Under the pieces are notes generated by a model, which saw only the letters and a program-made list of their open reading frames with translations, was not told where the DNA came from and searched no databases. From Tillus elongatus (Eukaryota > Arthropoda > Insecta > Coleoptera > Cleridae): a DNA stretch of 64,000 bases. The translations under genes were made by a program, and so were the position numbers. Shown one piece after another: positions 31,620-43,764 of this stretch (its first letter is position 1; the number at the start of each line of letters is the position of its first letter). The stretch spans positions 71,576,082-71,640,081 of the forward strand of contig OZ023270.1 in the NCBI GenBank assembly GCA_964006375.1, given 5' to 3'.

Positions 31620-34560
31620 AAATAAAATTTGTTCTAGTTTTATTGTTAACCAAAAGCACTTCAGCTGTGTGAGTTGTGCATATCTATGTCATCCGGTAAG
31701 CATACATTTTTATTAAAATATTTCAACAACACACCACGAGGGCTTACAGCCTAAATACCATTGTATCGTGGGTGTCCACAAGGAGGAAAGAAGCCACTTG
31801 TTAATTCTGGACTTGAAGGTTTGGAGAAGGAAAAACATGTCCCGGCAAGGAATTCCACAATTTGGAAGTCCTCGAGACAAAAGAGCGGGCATAACAAGAT
31901 GTTCTATGTCTGGTGACCTGGACAGTAAAAGGGTGCATTCGCTCTGTTCCCCTGGTAGATCTGATGGGGGCAGCAGGTGGAGGAACTATGGAAGAAAGCT
32001 CCTCTGAGCAGTGCTCGTGCAGATATCTATAAAAGAGACAGAGGTCACCAACGGCACGTCGGTGGGCAAGGAATGGCAGCCTTTAGAGATTAACTGGTGA
32101 AAAGTATTTGCGAGCCCGGAAGAGGAAACCTAATTTCTTAGCAGCCGCTTCTGCAATTGATGTGACATGTTGGTGCCAATTGAGATTTCGATCCACAGAA
32201 ATGCCAACAAGTGAAAAGGACTCATTACTTTGAATAACTTGGTTGTTCATTGTGATGGGTCTAGGGCTGGTGTATCTCTTCTGAGAACGAAAGCAAGACT
32301 GTGATTTGGTGGGGTTTAATTGTACAAGATTTCTACTTCCCCAGTCTAATATTTTTTGGAGATCCACGGAGACAGAACCCTCCATGAGTCTGCGATCCTC
32401 ATCTAATTGGGCTAAAGAGACAGGCTTAGAATATTGTATATTTGAGTGGAGGGTGCTGTCGTCCGCGTAACTGTGAACTGGGTTGGATGTGCTAAAGCTG
32501 AACCTTAAAGAACTCCTGCATTAACCAGATACAGTTTAGAGGAATGGCCATCCACGACAACAGAAATGCTCCGGTTGGAGAGGAAATTTGCTGTCCACGT
32601 ATAGAGTTTTGGTGGTAGGCCATAGGCCTGTAGTTTATTAAGTAGTGCTGCGTGTCAGACCTGGTCGAATGCTTTGGATATGTCTAGAGCGACAATCTAG
32701 GATTCACCGTGTAGTTCCATAGACTTGTTCCAAGAATGGGTGACAAAGGAAAGGAGGTCGGCATTTGATCTGTGCTGACGGAATCTATACTGCCTGTCGT
32801 GGATTAGACTGTTTTTCAAGAAATTTTAGTAATTCAGTGTTTTTATACTTTTCCATCACTTTAGAGAAGACTGAAAGGAGAGAAATAGGCCTGTAATTGC
32901 TAGGAAGCGCTTTGGATCCTTTCTTGGGGACAGGTTGTACTCAAGCAGTTTTCCAGTTACTAGGGAATATGCCTCTATTGTAAGATATCTGAAATAGCCG
33001 AGTCAGGACAGGAACAAGTTCTGGTGCACATTTTTTGAGAACAATTGCTAGGATCTCGTCAAGGCCAGAGGCTTTCCTGGTATTAAGAGAAGAGAGCATC
33101 TTTCGTACCTCTTTAGTTTTGTGATATCAGTCATTTTATGCGCGACATTGGGGACTGTTGGTGGTTGAACATTTGGAGGTGGGTTGAGAGTATAATTGCC
33201 GGCGAACGAGGCAGAAAGTTCAGCCTTGCCCAGGGCGGTAGAAACAATTTCATCCCCTGAGACAAGAGGTGGGAACGTGCTCTTGCAGAAATTATTCCCA
33301 ATAGATTTAGCAAGAGTCCAGAAGGGTGTGCTGCCGCTGGAGCTTAAGAGGACTTTGTTCTTGATGTGGTTATTAAACGAGTTTTTGCCTCAGAAAGAAT
33401 GCGGACATAGCGGTTTCTTGTGTCATTAAATGATTGACGGTTTTCTTGACTGGGATTGTGTAGAAGCTTTTTGTGAGCTTTGACCTTTTCAAGTCTGGCC
33501 TTGTCACAGGATTTAGAGAACCAGGCCTTTTGAGTGGGTGCAGAGGTTTTCTGTGTACATGGAATAAATAATTCCATGCCAGCTTGGATAATTTCAGTGA
33601 CGTTTTATGAGATATCAGAGGGGTCAGGATAAGAGAAGCAGACAGACGCCCATGGAAATGAGGAAAAGTAATCTCGCAATTTGTCCCGGTATGCGGAGTT
33701 GTAGTGCCAAACGATACGTGGGTGTGATGACTGTGTGACTTCGGGTTGCATTGCACAGGAAGCAGTGACTATGCCATGGTCTGAGAGACCCAGGGGGGCG
33801 GTGACTGATATCTTATAGCAGTCAGGATTTGTAGTAAGAAGGAGATCCAAGGGATTTGAGCTGGGTTGGGATGCGAGGAAAGCAAGTAGGTTGCTGAACC
33901 ATCCATATTGGCTAAAGAATTGGTGATTGCAAAGGCCTCCGCTGCTTTTCCTTGTGGATTGGTTTTTGAAGATCCCAGCCATTCCTTATTATGGACATTG
34001 AAGTCACCAAAAATAGGGACCTCGGGGGAAGAATAATCAAAAATCAGATGGTCGGTTTTTTCAGAAAGGTAGTCAAAGAGCTGGACAAAGTTGTTGTCAG
34101 AAGGTGACCGGTAAATGCAACAGATGAATTAAGTTGCAGCCCTGAGAGTGAGTTTTATCCATAGTATGTCTTTTCTTCCCGCTTCTAAATTGGGGAGTCT
34201 GGTGCAGGGTAGATTGCTACGGACGTACACGCACACGCCTCCATGCAATCTAAAGGAAGTAAGGAGCTCATACCCCGGGAAATTAAGGTGATTAGTGGCT
34301 GTTTTGGCACTGATTTCAGTTTCGGTGAGGAAGAGGAGTTTGGGCCTATTAGCCTGGAGGAAATGGTGGACGGAGTTCAGGTTAGAATTTAGGCCACATA
34401 TATTCGAGAAGGATATGTTAAATCTTGATACTGGCACCCCCTGTACACCCCTCTCCCGGAGATTCGAATGGAGGGGTATTTTATCTCCGGAATCTTTTGT
34501 ACAAGGAGGAGCCATCATCATTTTTGTTTATAAGGGAAACCGACTCATACACCAGAAGCG
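31620..34560 (-). pseudogene. Non-LTR retrotransposon (endonuclease plus reverse transcriptase), decayed
   Basis: Read from right to left. An AP-type endonuclease start lies at 34521-34129: 'NICGLNSNLNSVHHFLQANR' with 'KLLFLTET'. The rest of the endonuclease and linker lies at 33982-33344, with 'GLSDHGIV' and 'WHYNSAYRDKLRDYF'. Then RT blocks: 'KKGSKALPSNYRPISLLSVF' near 32900, and 'YADDSTLHS' near 32470-32440. The RT C-terminal part is at 32385-32083 ('VQLNPTKSQS', 'LVGISVDRNLNWHQHVTSIA'). Frameshifts and stops break it into at least five pieces. The 'S(Y/F)ADDSTLH' version and domain order fit the CR1/Jockey group. Confidence 0.85.
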
Positions 34561-35129
34561 GAAACGTCCGTCGGGACTTCACCGGCCCCTTGATGCATGG
34601 AGTGGTACCTCCTCGGGTGTGAAAAAATCCTTTACTATCACGTAAAGGAAAATTCCACTACCACCTACCATATTGCAAGTATACCACACCCGCCAACTAT
34701 TAATGACCTGACCAGCTCTAGAACTGTTAAAAGATATTATTGCCAATATGTTTGAACTAAGTTATTGGGCTTGCAAATACACAACTTATGTTTAAAAAAC
34801 TTCATATCTCATAACTTTTGAAGTATTAATAACCAGACATTTATCAGTGCTGACTTGGTATATCTAGCAGGGAAATTGAGTCATTAACCAAAACACATCC
34901 TTTTTAAATATTTATTAATACTAAAATTATCTTCACAACATGTAAAAACATACAAATAAATTCCTATGGCTATTGGAGCAAAAATAAATAGTACAAGACA
35001 AATCATAGTATTGCTCAACTTTGTACAACTTTTCTGACTGTATTAGTTATATGCTAGCTCTGACAACGCCGCTTCCCAATGGGCGTTTCCAATTTACGAA
35101 TCTGCAATTTTTGAAACAAAATGTTAAAT
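34561..35129. other. Non-coding DNA downstream of the tRNA-like element
   Basis: Mostly AT-rich. No gene supported. The part just left of 35130 could be the body of a tRNA-derived SINE on the - strand, but I have no second copy to compare. Confidence 0.35.
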
Positions 35130-35189
35130 GCATCGGCCGGGAATCGAACTGCATGGCAGGCGATCATTCTACCACTGAACCACCCATGC
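35130..35189 (-). pseudogene. tRNA-Gly(GCC) pseudogene, about 11 nt deleted
   Basis: The - strand reads 'GCATGGGTGGTTCAGTGGTA' (acceptor and D arm with A box), then 'TCGCCTGCCATGC' (anticodon loop with GCC), then 'GTTCGATTCCCGG' (T arm, B box) and 'CCGATGC', a pairing acceptor 3' strand. About 11 nt between the anticodon stem and the T loop are missing, giving 60 instead of about 71 nt, so the variable region and T-stem 5' strand are absent. It could also be the head of a tRNA-derived SINE. Confidence 0.8.
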
Positions 35190-36390
35190 TATACACTAAA
35201 TTGTTTGTTAGGTATCACTTAAACAGACGACAATAAACAGCGAACGAAACGAATCTTGTCTCTTGAAAATTTTCTACTGAAAATATCAAAATAAAAAGTA
35301 GCCTAATGGATGTAGAATTTCCTAGATTCGATCGGTCTCCGTTGCCCATATGTGGCGCCTCTGGTGAAGATAGACCCCTCAACAGAGCACTCTTAAAAAA
35401 AATCCTTCAAACGACTCCCCCACTGGTAGTTTGGCCACCTACCGAATTACGCTACCGGACTCAAGCGGATGATAAGATTAAAGCTTTATATCTATATATT
35501 AATATGTGATGAAAAAAGTTTGAACCCCGCCTCCTCGTTTTAAGCACATTGCGCGCATGGAGGAGTGTGAGAGTTGGCATAGTTAAAGGAGTGCAGAAAG
35601 ATAAAATGTATGTATATGTTACAAATAGATTAAGTTAAATAAAACAAAACATTAATGGTTTACGTTCATAAATCTGCCAATGTCAAACACATATTACTCT
35701 ATGGTTAAACACACAGAGTATACCTCTATGACAAAAGAACATGAATAACATTCAAACTTAAAAATTTAATAAATTACAGACGAATTTTGACCACTGAGCA
35801 ACCACTAATAATTAAATACAAATTTCATTTAATTATTAATAATGAGATAACTACTTCAGCTTTTTGAAAATTTCCTTTTTTGTAGAGTTCTGATTTCGTT
35901 TGTATCATATATTTTTACTCAATCAGCCAATGCATTAAACATATTTTTTAGCACAGTATAAATCATGAACAAAACAGTAAACAAATCTTAAAAGAGAGCA
36001 TTTGGATTATCATAACACATTTTAAGTAAAATATAATAATAATTAAAGGGAGTGATTAATTTTTGCCACAGTAAGAGACACATACCAGTTTTGCTCTTAT
36101 TGGAGCTGATCAGCGTGCCATGCTTATGATTGCCAAAATACATTTAAAACAAATTGGCTTGAATATAATCAGTGAGATGAATAACATGTAGTGACATCTG
36201 TACCTACTGGAAATTATATCACAATCATAATTACAAGAGAATGAGACCTCAACGCCACAAATCTGCAATAGAATATGGAGACAAGGAATACAGCAGAAAG
36301 AAAAGGGTTGACTGAACTAGCTGTAACCTTACTTGGATATGTAGAGCCAGCTATATTGATGACAACTACAGACTTTTAGATCTACTCCAA
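35190..36390. other. Non-coding intergenic DNA
   Basis: GC rises locally at about 35320-35470 ('ggcgcctctggtgaagatag'), which may be a repeat fragment, but no domain is recognisable. The remainder is AT-rich and empty. Confidence 0.35.
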
Positions 36391-37975
36391 TTGTTAATAT
36401 TAAATTATTTACGCAACACTTTGACTGTCAACTACAGGAAGGTTGCTCGGATCTGTACTGTTTTTAAGTCTGGGGACCGTCCGAGGGTCAGAAACTACAG
36501 GCCTATAGTGATCCTATGTCATTTTGCTAAAATTTTTGAGGCAGTTGTGTATGGTCGTATTTATCCTGCTGTGAAGTGTCGCTTGTCACAATACCAGCAT
36601 GGGTTTATGCAGGGACGCTCAACACTCGATGAATTTATCCTTGTTCACACAGTATGTAAGTGAAGCTTTGGATGGACGGGGTCCGGTGGATTTCATTTAT
36701 ATAGACTTCTCCAAAGCGTTCGATCGTGTTGACCACTCAACACTTCTGTACAAGCTGCATTTGGCAGGCCTTGATGGACGGCTGATAGCATTCTTTGGAT
36801 CCTACTTGACTAACCGTGTGCAATATGTTTTTTATAATGGATTTAAGTTTGAACACTTCACTGCTAGCTCAGGGGTTCCACAGGGTTCCAATCTTGGCCC
36901 ACTCCTCTTTTTGTTATTTATCAACGACATAAGCTCTGTAATTTCTGGTAATGAATTATTTGCTGATGATCTCAAATTATACTCCAGTGTTCACGATATT
37001 GGTGACTGTTCAAGACTCCAGGTGGACCTTGACAACTTGCAGCTGTGGTGTGTTGAGAACAGACTTGAATTAAATGTCTCGAAGTGCAAAGTGATGACAT
37101 ACACTAGAAAAACCAGCCGTATAGCTTTTCCATACAAAGTGGGTGGTGTACCATTGGCTAGGACTGAAACGCACAAGGATCTTGGCATTGTATATGATGA
37201 ACACTTAAGTTTCACTGGACATATTCAAACAATTACAGCATCCTGTTTGAGGTTGATGGGTTTCATTATGAGGAATAGCAGATCATTTTCCAAGTTGGAT
37301 AGCTTGAAAATTCTCTATTTTGCCTACATTCGATCGAGGCTGGAATATTGTAGCTTGGTTTTTGATCCCTTTAATAGTGTTCAGATTGGTGCTCTGGAAG
37401 ATGTTCAGTGTAAGATTTTAAAACACCTTGTATATAGCGCATCTGGTACCTACCCACAGAGGGGATGCAATCATGGCCAATTGCTGATGCAAGCTGGCAT
37501 ACCCAGTTTGTATTAGCGTAGAAAAGTTGCATATGTGATGTTCCTGCATAACTTGTTTCATGGTAAAGTTGATTGTCCAGACTTATTGATGCAATTAAAT
37601 TTCTCAGTTCCACGGGCTGCATCTAGAGTTGTGAGAGTGTTTAAGCCTCCAGTACCAAGGACTAACTTGTATATGAAATCACCTGTGTATAAAATGGGCT
37701 CTGACTTTAATGACATTGCAAACTTGTGCGACTTCTATTCAGATAAGGCTGCAGTTATTCGTAGAGTGGCTATATCTTTCTTTGTCGGTTATTAGGACCA
37801 TTCTATGTACTGTTTTGTGGAATTTCTGCCTTGTGATGTTTTGCAGAGTATTTTAGTTTTGTTTTTAGAAGTCTTTTTTGTTCATTTTTTTTTTTTTTGT
37901 ATGGTACCCTATTAATGGGATTATCCTGTTAGGCATGTATTCAATAAATAAATAAACTACGAGATAATTCATCTA
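36391..37975 (+). pseudogene. Jockey/CR1-like LINE reverse transcriptase, relatively young copy
   Basis: The first frame (36391-36663) carries 'RNYRPIVILCHFAKIFEAVV' and 'QHGFMQGRSTLDEFILVH'. After a frameshift near 36655 the second frame (to 37516) carries 'IYIDFSKAFDRVDHSTLLYK', 'SGVPQGSNLGPLLFLLFIND' and the catalytic 'FADDLKLYSSV'. One in-frame stop at 37514-37516 separates the last part, which ends at 37795. The 3' end is an 'aataaataaataaac' tail at about 37945-37959. One frameshift and one stop make it among the least decayed copies here. The 5' portion (endonuclease) is missing, as in typical 5'-truncated insertions. Confidence 0.88.
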
Positions 37976-37999
37976 AAGCTGGGAATACATCAGAGAAAC

Positions 38000-38620
38000 G
38001 TTGCCATCCGAACGGATGGCAACTTATAAAAGTAGTAGTTGTAGTAGTAGTAGCAGTGGTGGAGAGGCTAATGCCAGGCAAGTAGGCCACAATGGGCCCT
38101 TTTTGCCAACCGCAGCAACCCAGCAACCATGCTCTACTCTTCTTCGGTTTCGTCACCAAACCGCCCCGACCTCGAAATGAAGGCCATGATGGTCTTCCAT
38201 TGGACGGAACTTACCTGGCTTCTCTTCAGAGTCCTCGAACTGAACAATATTGTTCGAAGACTCCCAAAAGCCTCACATTCACACAGGTAGTGGTAAGACG
38301 TCTCTTCATTCTCGCCACATTCCTGGCAAAGGGGATCCCTCTCGACACCTATCAATGTGAGGTGTCTTCTAAGAGTGCAGTGGCCTATCAGCACCCCAAT
38401 GATGCGGCAAAGCGCAGGTCGACGCCTACCGAGAAGCCAGACAGTCTTGTCTCTGTCCGGCCCCTCCACGAAGTCTCTCGCCTACAGCCACTGACTGACC
38501 CCCAGTGCCTCTCCATGGCCTCCTCAGTCCACCTGTCTAGGGTGACAGAGACCGCCTTCCTACTTATGCGTATCGCAAGCTCCAGGCCACAGAACGGATG
38601 GCAACATATAAGTACAGACT
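38000..38620 (-). pseudogene. 3' fragment of an RNase H-bearing LINE, inverted copy
   Basis: The - strand frame 38469-38134 has 'GHCTLRRHLTLIGVERDPLC' and 'CQECGENEETSYHYLCEC', a CCHC zinc-knuckle arrangement. It matches the + strand element at 42411-42700 almost residue for residue. The 3' end is (CTA)n-like at about 38025-38055, also shared with 42730-42750. Upstream RNase H remnants extend to about 38620. Confidence 0.85.
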
Positions 38621-38649
38621 TATATATTTGTCAAGTGTAGACGTATTTG

Positions 38650-40860
38650 GCGTTAGTTTGTAAAGGAATAATTGTGCGAATAGCAAGCAACGCAAACGAA
38701 CATTTTCCGTAGCCTGTTGATAAAATGAAAAGATCAAAGAGAATAGGAACCGCCGATTATATGCAAACATTGTGTGTGTGTATGATTTTGAAATAATTTT
38801 CAGCAGTTCACTGCCACTTATCGAGAAAGATTCATTTTGCTAGAATTCTAGTTCAAAGAGCGCATGAAAACCCGATTTTATAGAGACAAAAAGAAGAAAC
38901 GATGAGAAAACTAAGAATACTTTGAATAATTTGTACTTAAGAAAAAATAAATATTGAACCAAAAAATCTACGAGAACACCCCGAGCAGATTTGGTGTCCT
39001 GGCAATGCTTAAATCAAAAATTGTTGAGCAAAATATATCTGCCAGACAAGCAATACCACCAGAAGTAAGATTTGCTGCTACTTTATCATTTCTGGCTAGT
39101 GAGATTCACACAAATTTTCCAATACACCTTTAAAATTGCAAGGCAGGGGATTTAAAAAAATAGTGTCAAAAGCATACAGAGCCACAAAGGACAAAAGACA
39201 GCAAATTCTGGATATCGCACGTAATTCATGGTGTCATATTCTTTTAACGAAACATGTTTTGAGATGTATATAGCGAACAAGAAGCAATAATGGCAACACG
39301 ATGAACATATGAAATGAAATCTAGATTCTTAAAACAAAGATACTGGCGGTGAGTAGACCAGAGAGCTCAGAATCTCAAGGATTCTGGAGGAATAAAAATT
39401 CGTCATTGTGTCCACGACAGAAAAAACATAGCAGGAACAACATCCTACTTTCTGACCAGGTTAAGTTACATGATGTGGTCATCACTCGAAGACCGATGCC
39501 CATTGCGATACTATTAATATAATTACGCCCATCACCTCTCTTTTCAGCCCTTAACTTGAAGCGTTTCCAATTCCATGCAAAACTCATCAAGCTATCAATA
39601 TCAACTTTTGCTGCTTCCTCTGCTCCCTCTAGGAGTACTCGTTTCATTGTTCGGGCAAGACAGTTTATAGTGCTGGGCACTAGCACAGTAGATGCTTAAT
39701 CAATTTTTCTTCCTCATTGCATTCCCTGTAGTAGTCATCCCAATAATGGTTCGCAGCAAAATGGAACACCTTGTCACCAAATGCAACGCCATAGTGAAAC
39801 GTGTTATCTAAAACATGCTGAAAATAAATAACTCTACACTTAAATCAGCTGACTCAAAAAAATGTCAGAAGTGTTCAATGGCAACCAAGTCTGCAAGGAG
39901 GAAGGCTTAGGGACTCAAAGTTTACTCTTGACGCGATTAGACTCCTGGAAAATCACAAAGTACATCACAGAGTAGTAAAGAGAGCGATTCATAGATATTT
40001 GAGAGCACACAATGCGCGGAAAATTCAAAGAGTCATGGAGGATAACATTATTCTCAACAAGTGCCTGAAAGAAGGAAAAATTCCCCCTATGAAGCTGACA
40101 GTTACCATGTTAATAAATATTTCAACATAAAGTATAACGTGCATATCATTGGATCGATCTTTACACCATTGCTAAAGGGATTACATGGCACACTAGATCC
40201 CGTTGCTTTACCCCCTCTCTAAAAGGCAGAATATGCACACATTTAACTGGCTTGAAGTTATTTCCACAGCCTCCATAGGTATTATATTGGAGAATGTATT
40301 ACTGGAAGAAAATGTCATAGTATAGTGCTGTAAAATTCTTGTCCAGGATTACTGACTTAACAAACGAGCACTCTAACTACTCAACCACTATGGCGCTAAC
40401 AGTACGTATTATATTTCGTTAAATAAAAAGTATTTGAAGATGTATGAAAGAAAGATATCTAATCAAGATTAAATTGTCAATACTAGTGACAACAGTATAC
40501 ATGGAAATGAAGGACAACTGGAAAAGAAAAAAAATGTTGGTTTGACAAGTGGAGTGTCACTTGGGGGCTCTGATGATAATATTTGGAAGCAATCTGTTAG
40601 AATACAATTAAATAAGCAAGCACAAGATTATAACTTAATTGTCAGATAGTGCATTGCATAATTCATATCAATAAATCTTACTATTACTATTTTGACATAC
40701 AAGCTAAAGGGCAAAATTTCCTGGCCTGACATAGATCCAGAGTATCGCGTGTATCAAAATTTGTTTCAAGTCTTATTAGCCTTGGAAAAAACAACATTGG
40801 ATTTTATGTCAATTAGTTTTCTTATAACTGACACTTCTTCATCACAATGCCAGATATAAT
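38650..40860. other. Intergenic DNA without a supported gene; possible tRNA-like segment
   Basis: About 40340-40395 resembles, on the - strand, a degenerate tRNA-like sequence ('gcgccatagtggttgagtag') but lacks a good B box. The - strand frame at 39375-39686 has no recognised domain. A decayed transposon is possible at about 39840-40130. Confidence 0.3.
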
Positions 40861-40869
40861 GAAAACTAA

Positions 40870-42755
40870 GTATAGAACTGTTATTGAATTCCTTACTCGA
40901 GAAGGGCTGGACGTTGGGGTGACGGGCGGCTGTCCTCAGGGCAGCTGCCTTTCGACCTCATCTATGGTGTCTGGTCATGGACGGCCTCTTGGAGCGGCTC
41001 TCTGAGAATGGCTTCTACGCCCAGGCGTACGCTGTTGATGGGCTGGTCTTAGTCACCGGCAAATTCTTCAGCGTCGTCTGTGAGTGCATGCAAGCTGCCT
41101 GTAGCATAATCGAAAGGTGGTGTGGTGAGCAGGGGCTCTCCGTAAACCCGGCGAAGACGATCCTATTTACCAAGAAGAGGAAGGTAGAGAGGTTCAGGGC
41201 GCCTGTGATGTTTGGAAAACCTTTAGCTTTAGTGCGGGAGGTCAAATATCTGGGGGTGATCCTGGACCCCAAACTAACATGGGGGTCGCAAATGGAATGA
41301 GTAGTGAGGAAGGGAGTAGCGACCCTCTGGCAGCTGCGTCGTGTGATAAGGAGGACCTGGGGACTTCATCCTCGGATCCTTCATTAGATCTATACTGTGA
41401 TCGTCAGGCCGAGAATCTTCTATGGGGCGTTGGTCTGGTGGTGTGGTGTGAACCAAACTACCAGCAGGAAGCTGGCCAAACTCCAAAGGCTGGCAATCTT
41501 GGGTATCACAGGCGCTATGAGGACGACACCCTCAGCCGCGCTAGAGGTCCTGTTGATGCTGCCACCGCTTCCCATCTGTATCAGAAGGGAGGCTATGGCG
41601 TCGCATCTTAGAATGCGAGACTCAGGAAACTGGTGCGGAGAGGGAGCAGTAATAGGGCATGCAAGAGTCGCCAAGGAGGTGGAAAAGGAAATTCCTATTT
41701 CCGCCATAAAGGTGCGAGATGCCGAGGACGATATTAGGTTGACTAGGCGATACACTCAGGATCCCCAGTAGGGATCAGTGGAGGGAAAATGAGGTTGCAT
41801 TCCAGCCCGCAAGCCTGGTTTGTTTCACCGACGGATCGCAGCTGGAGGACCAACAATCCTCCGGGGCAGGATTATACATCGAGGGCCTGGGGGTGCGCGA
41901 GAGCTATGCTCTTGGCGCATATACCATGGCATTCGAAACAGAGATGTATGCTATCCTGTCTGTGGCCAATAGACAGGATGTGAAGAGGAGTCCCGAGAAA
42001 TGTGTGTACATTTGCTCGGACAGCCAGGCAGTCCTCCAGGCAGTCTGCGCGGCCAGAATCAGGTCAACACTGGTTCAGGAGTGCGCTGACGCCCTCAGAC
42101 GACTAGCCAGTACGAAGGAGGTGCAACTGGTGTGGGTTCCGGACACTGTGGCGTAGCAGGGAATGAGGTGGCGAATAATCTCGCAAGACTCGGTTCACGG
42201 GGGCCGTTCTGTGGCCCGGAGCCTGCGATAGGCATAAGTAGGAAGAGAGTCTCTGTCGCCTTAGATAGGTGGACCAAGGAAGCAATGGAGAGATACTGGG
42301 GGTCGGTTGGTGGCTGCAGGTAGGCGAGGGACTTCGTGGAGGGGCCGGACAAACATAAAGCTGTCTGACTACTCGGAAGGAGTCGACCTACGCTTCGCCG
42401 CATCCTTGGGGTGCTGACAGGTCACTGCGCCCTTAGAAGACACCTCACATTGATAGGCGTAGAGAGGGATCCCATTTGCCAGGAATGCGGCGAGGATGAA
42501 GAAACGTCCTACCACTACCTGTGTGAATGCGAGGCTTTTGAGAGTCTTCGAGCAGAATTGTTCAGATCGAAGACTCTGCAGAGGAATCAGGTAAGTACCG
42601 TCCAATTGAAGACCGTCACTGCCTTCATGTCGAGGTCGAGGCGGTTTGGCGACGGGACCGAGGACCATGGTTGCTGGGGTTGGCAAAAAGGGCCCATTGT
42701 GGCCTACTTGCTTGGCGTTGGCCTCCCCACCACTGCTACTACTAGTAGTCAGGAA
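40870..42755 (+). pseudogene. LINE with reverse transcriptase C-terminus, RNase H and CCHC motif (R1/I-like)
   Basis: Fragments in order: 'GVTGGCPQGS' (RT block) at about 40915; 'YAVDGLVLV' at about 41028-41054, in the place of the YADD motif but with V at the second position; 'GLSVNPAKTILFTKKRK'; 'EVKYLGVILDPKLTWG' (41240-41290); and 'LAILGITGAMRTTPSAALEV'. RNase H follows: 'FTDGSQLED', 'ETEMYAILS', 'YICSDSQAVLQAV' and 'VQLVWVP..HCGVAGNEVAN' (41820-42170). A C-terminal 'CQECGEDEETSYHYLCEC' zinc knuckle ends the coding part. Several frameshifts. The 3' end (CTA)n lies at about 42735-42750. The 5' part is absent. Confidence 0.88.
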
Positions 42756-42829
42756 GGTCTTCCACCTCATAGCATCAAGGGGAAAAGCAACAGGGAAAAT
42801 TCTCTGTCTTATTCTGTAATCAAAGATTG

Positions 42830-43760
42830 ATCAAAATAGTTTCGAATGGGGCAGGAAACTTTGGACGATGACGCAAGAACAGGAAGGACAATGGAAATGG
42901 TGACCAACAACAAGATTGACTGCTGAGGATCTCGTATTAAGTGATCGACGCTTGAAAGTGAAAGAATTATCAAAAATATCGGGGCTTTCAGATACAAGCA
43001 TTTATCGAATCCTGCACAAACATTTAGGCATGAATAAAATTAGTGCAAGGTTGGTACCCAAACACCCTTCAGCAGTTCAGCGCCAGGGTCGTGTTTAATA
43101 TGCTCGATCCTTTTTGGACCTCTCTGGAGAAAACCCTGTGGACATGTTGAAGACAATTGTCACAGGTGATGAAACTATGGTTCTCTACCTATGATCCTTT
43201 GTGCAAAAGGAAGTCGACGGAATGGAGAAGCAACACCAAAAAAGTTCAAGGTCTAGCAGTCGACAAAAAAATGATGGCTACGATTTTTCGGGATTGTGAG
43301 GGTATTATTCTTATGGACTGTAATGAACGCAACACCACAGTCACAGAGCATATTATGCAACACTCCTGCATAAATTACGGCCAAACATTCGGGAGAAGAG
43401 ACATGGGCAACTGATCAGAGGCGTGTGTTTGCTCCATGAGAATGCACCCATGCCCATGCCTACTGCTGGAATTGCACTAGCCACAATGTGTAATTGTGGT
43501 TTCGAATAAATTCATCACGCTCCGTATATTCTAGATATGGCCCTCAGTGATTACTACCTATTTGGAAATTTTAAAAAGGGACTTCGCATGTGCTATTTCA
43601 GTGACGACAAAGACGTGAAAGCTACAGTTTGGGCACATGGTGAGGACAAACCGAAAGAATATTTTTTTGAGGGGTATCGAGTTGTCGCCGAAACGATATG
43701 TGCATTGTTGTCAGATTGTTCGCTTATTCATTGCATAAAAGTAAATAAATCCGACTAATA
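42830..43760 (+). pseudogene. Mariner-family transposase relic
   Basis: A helix-turn-helix block at 42916-43098 ('LKVKELSKISGLSDTSIYRI', 'LHKHLGMNKISARLVPKH') is the mariner-type paired-like DNA-binding region with the 'SARLVPK' signature. Then 'KTIVTGDETMVL' near 43150 is the first catalytic Asp region (TGDE), and 'MALSDYYLFGNFKKGLR' at 43537-43590 corresponds to the C-terminal 'MAPCDFFLFP..K' block, with S in place of C. Frames change at least three times and stops are present. Inactive. Confidence 0.85.
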
Positions 43761-43764
43761 CTCA

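Noticed and set aside
39375..39686. 103-codon - strand frame as a host gene
   Set aside because: No conserved motif, no intron structure, surrounded by LINE copies.
40340..40395. A second tRNA gene
   Set aside because: Only the A-box side is plausible; no proper B box and poor stem pairing.
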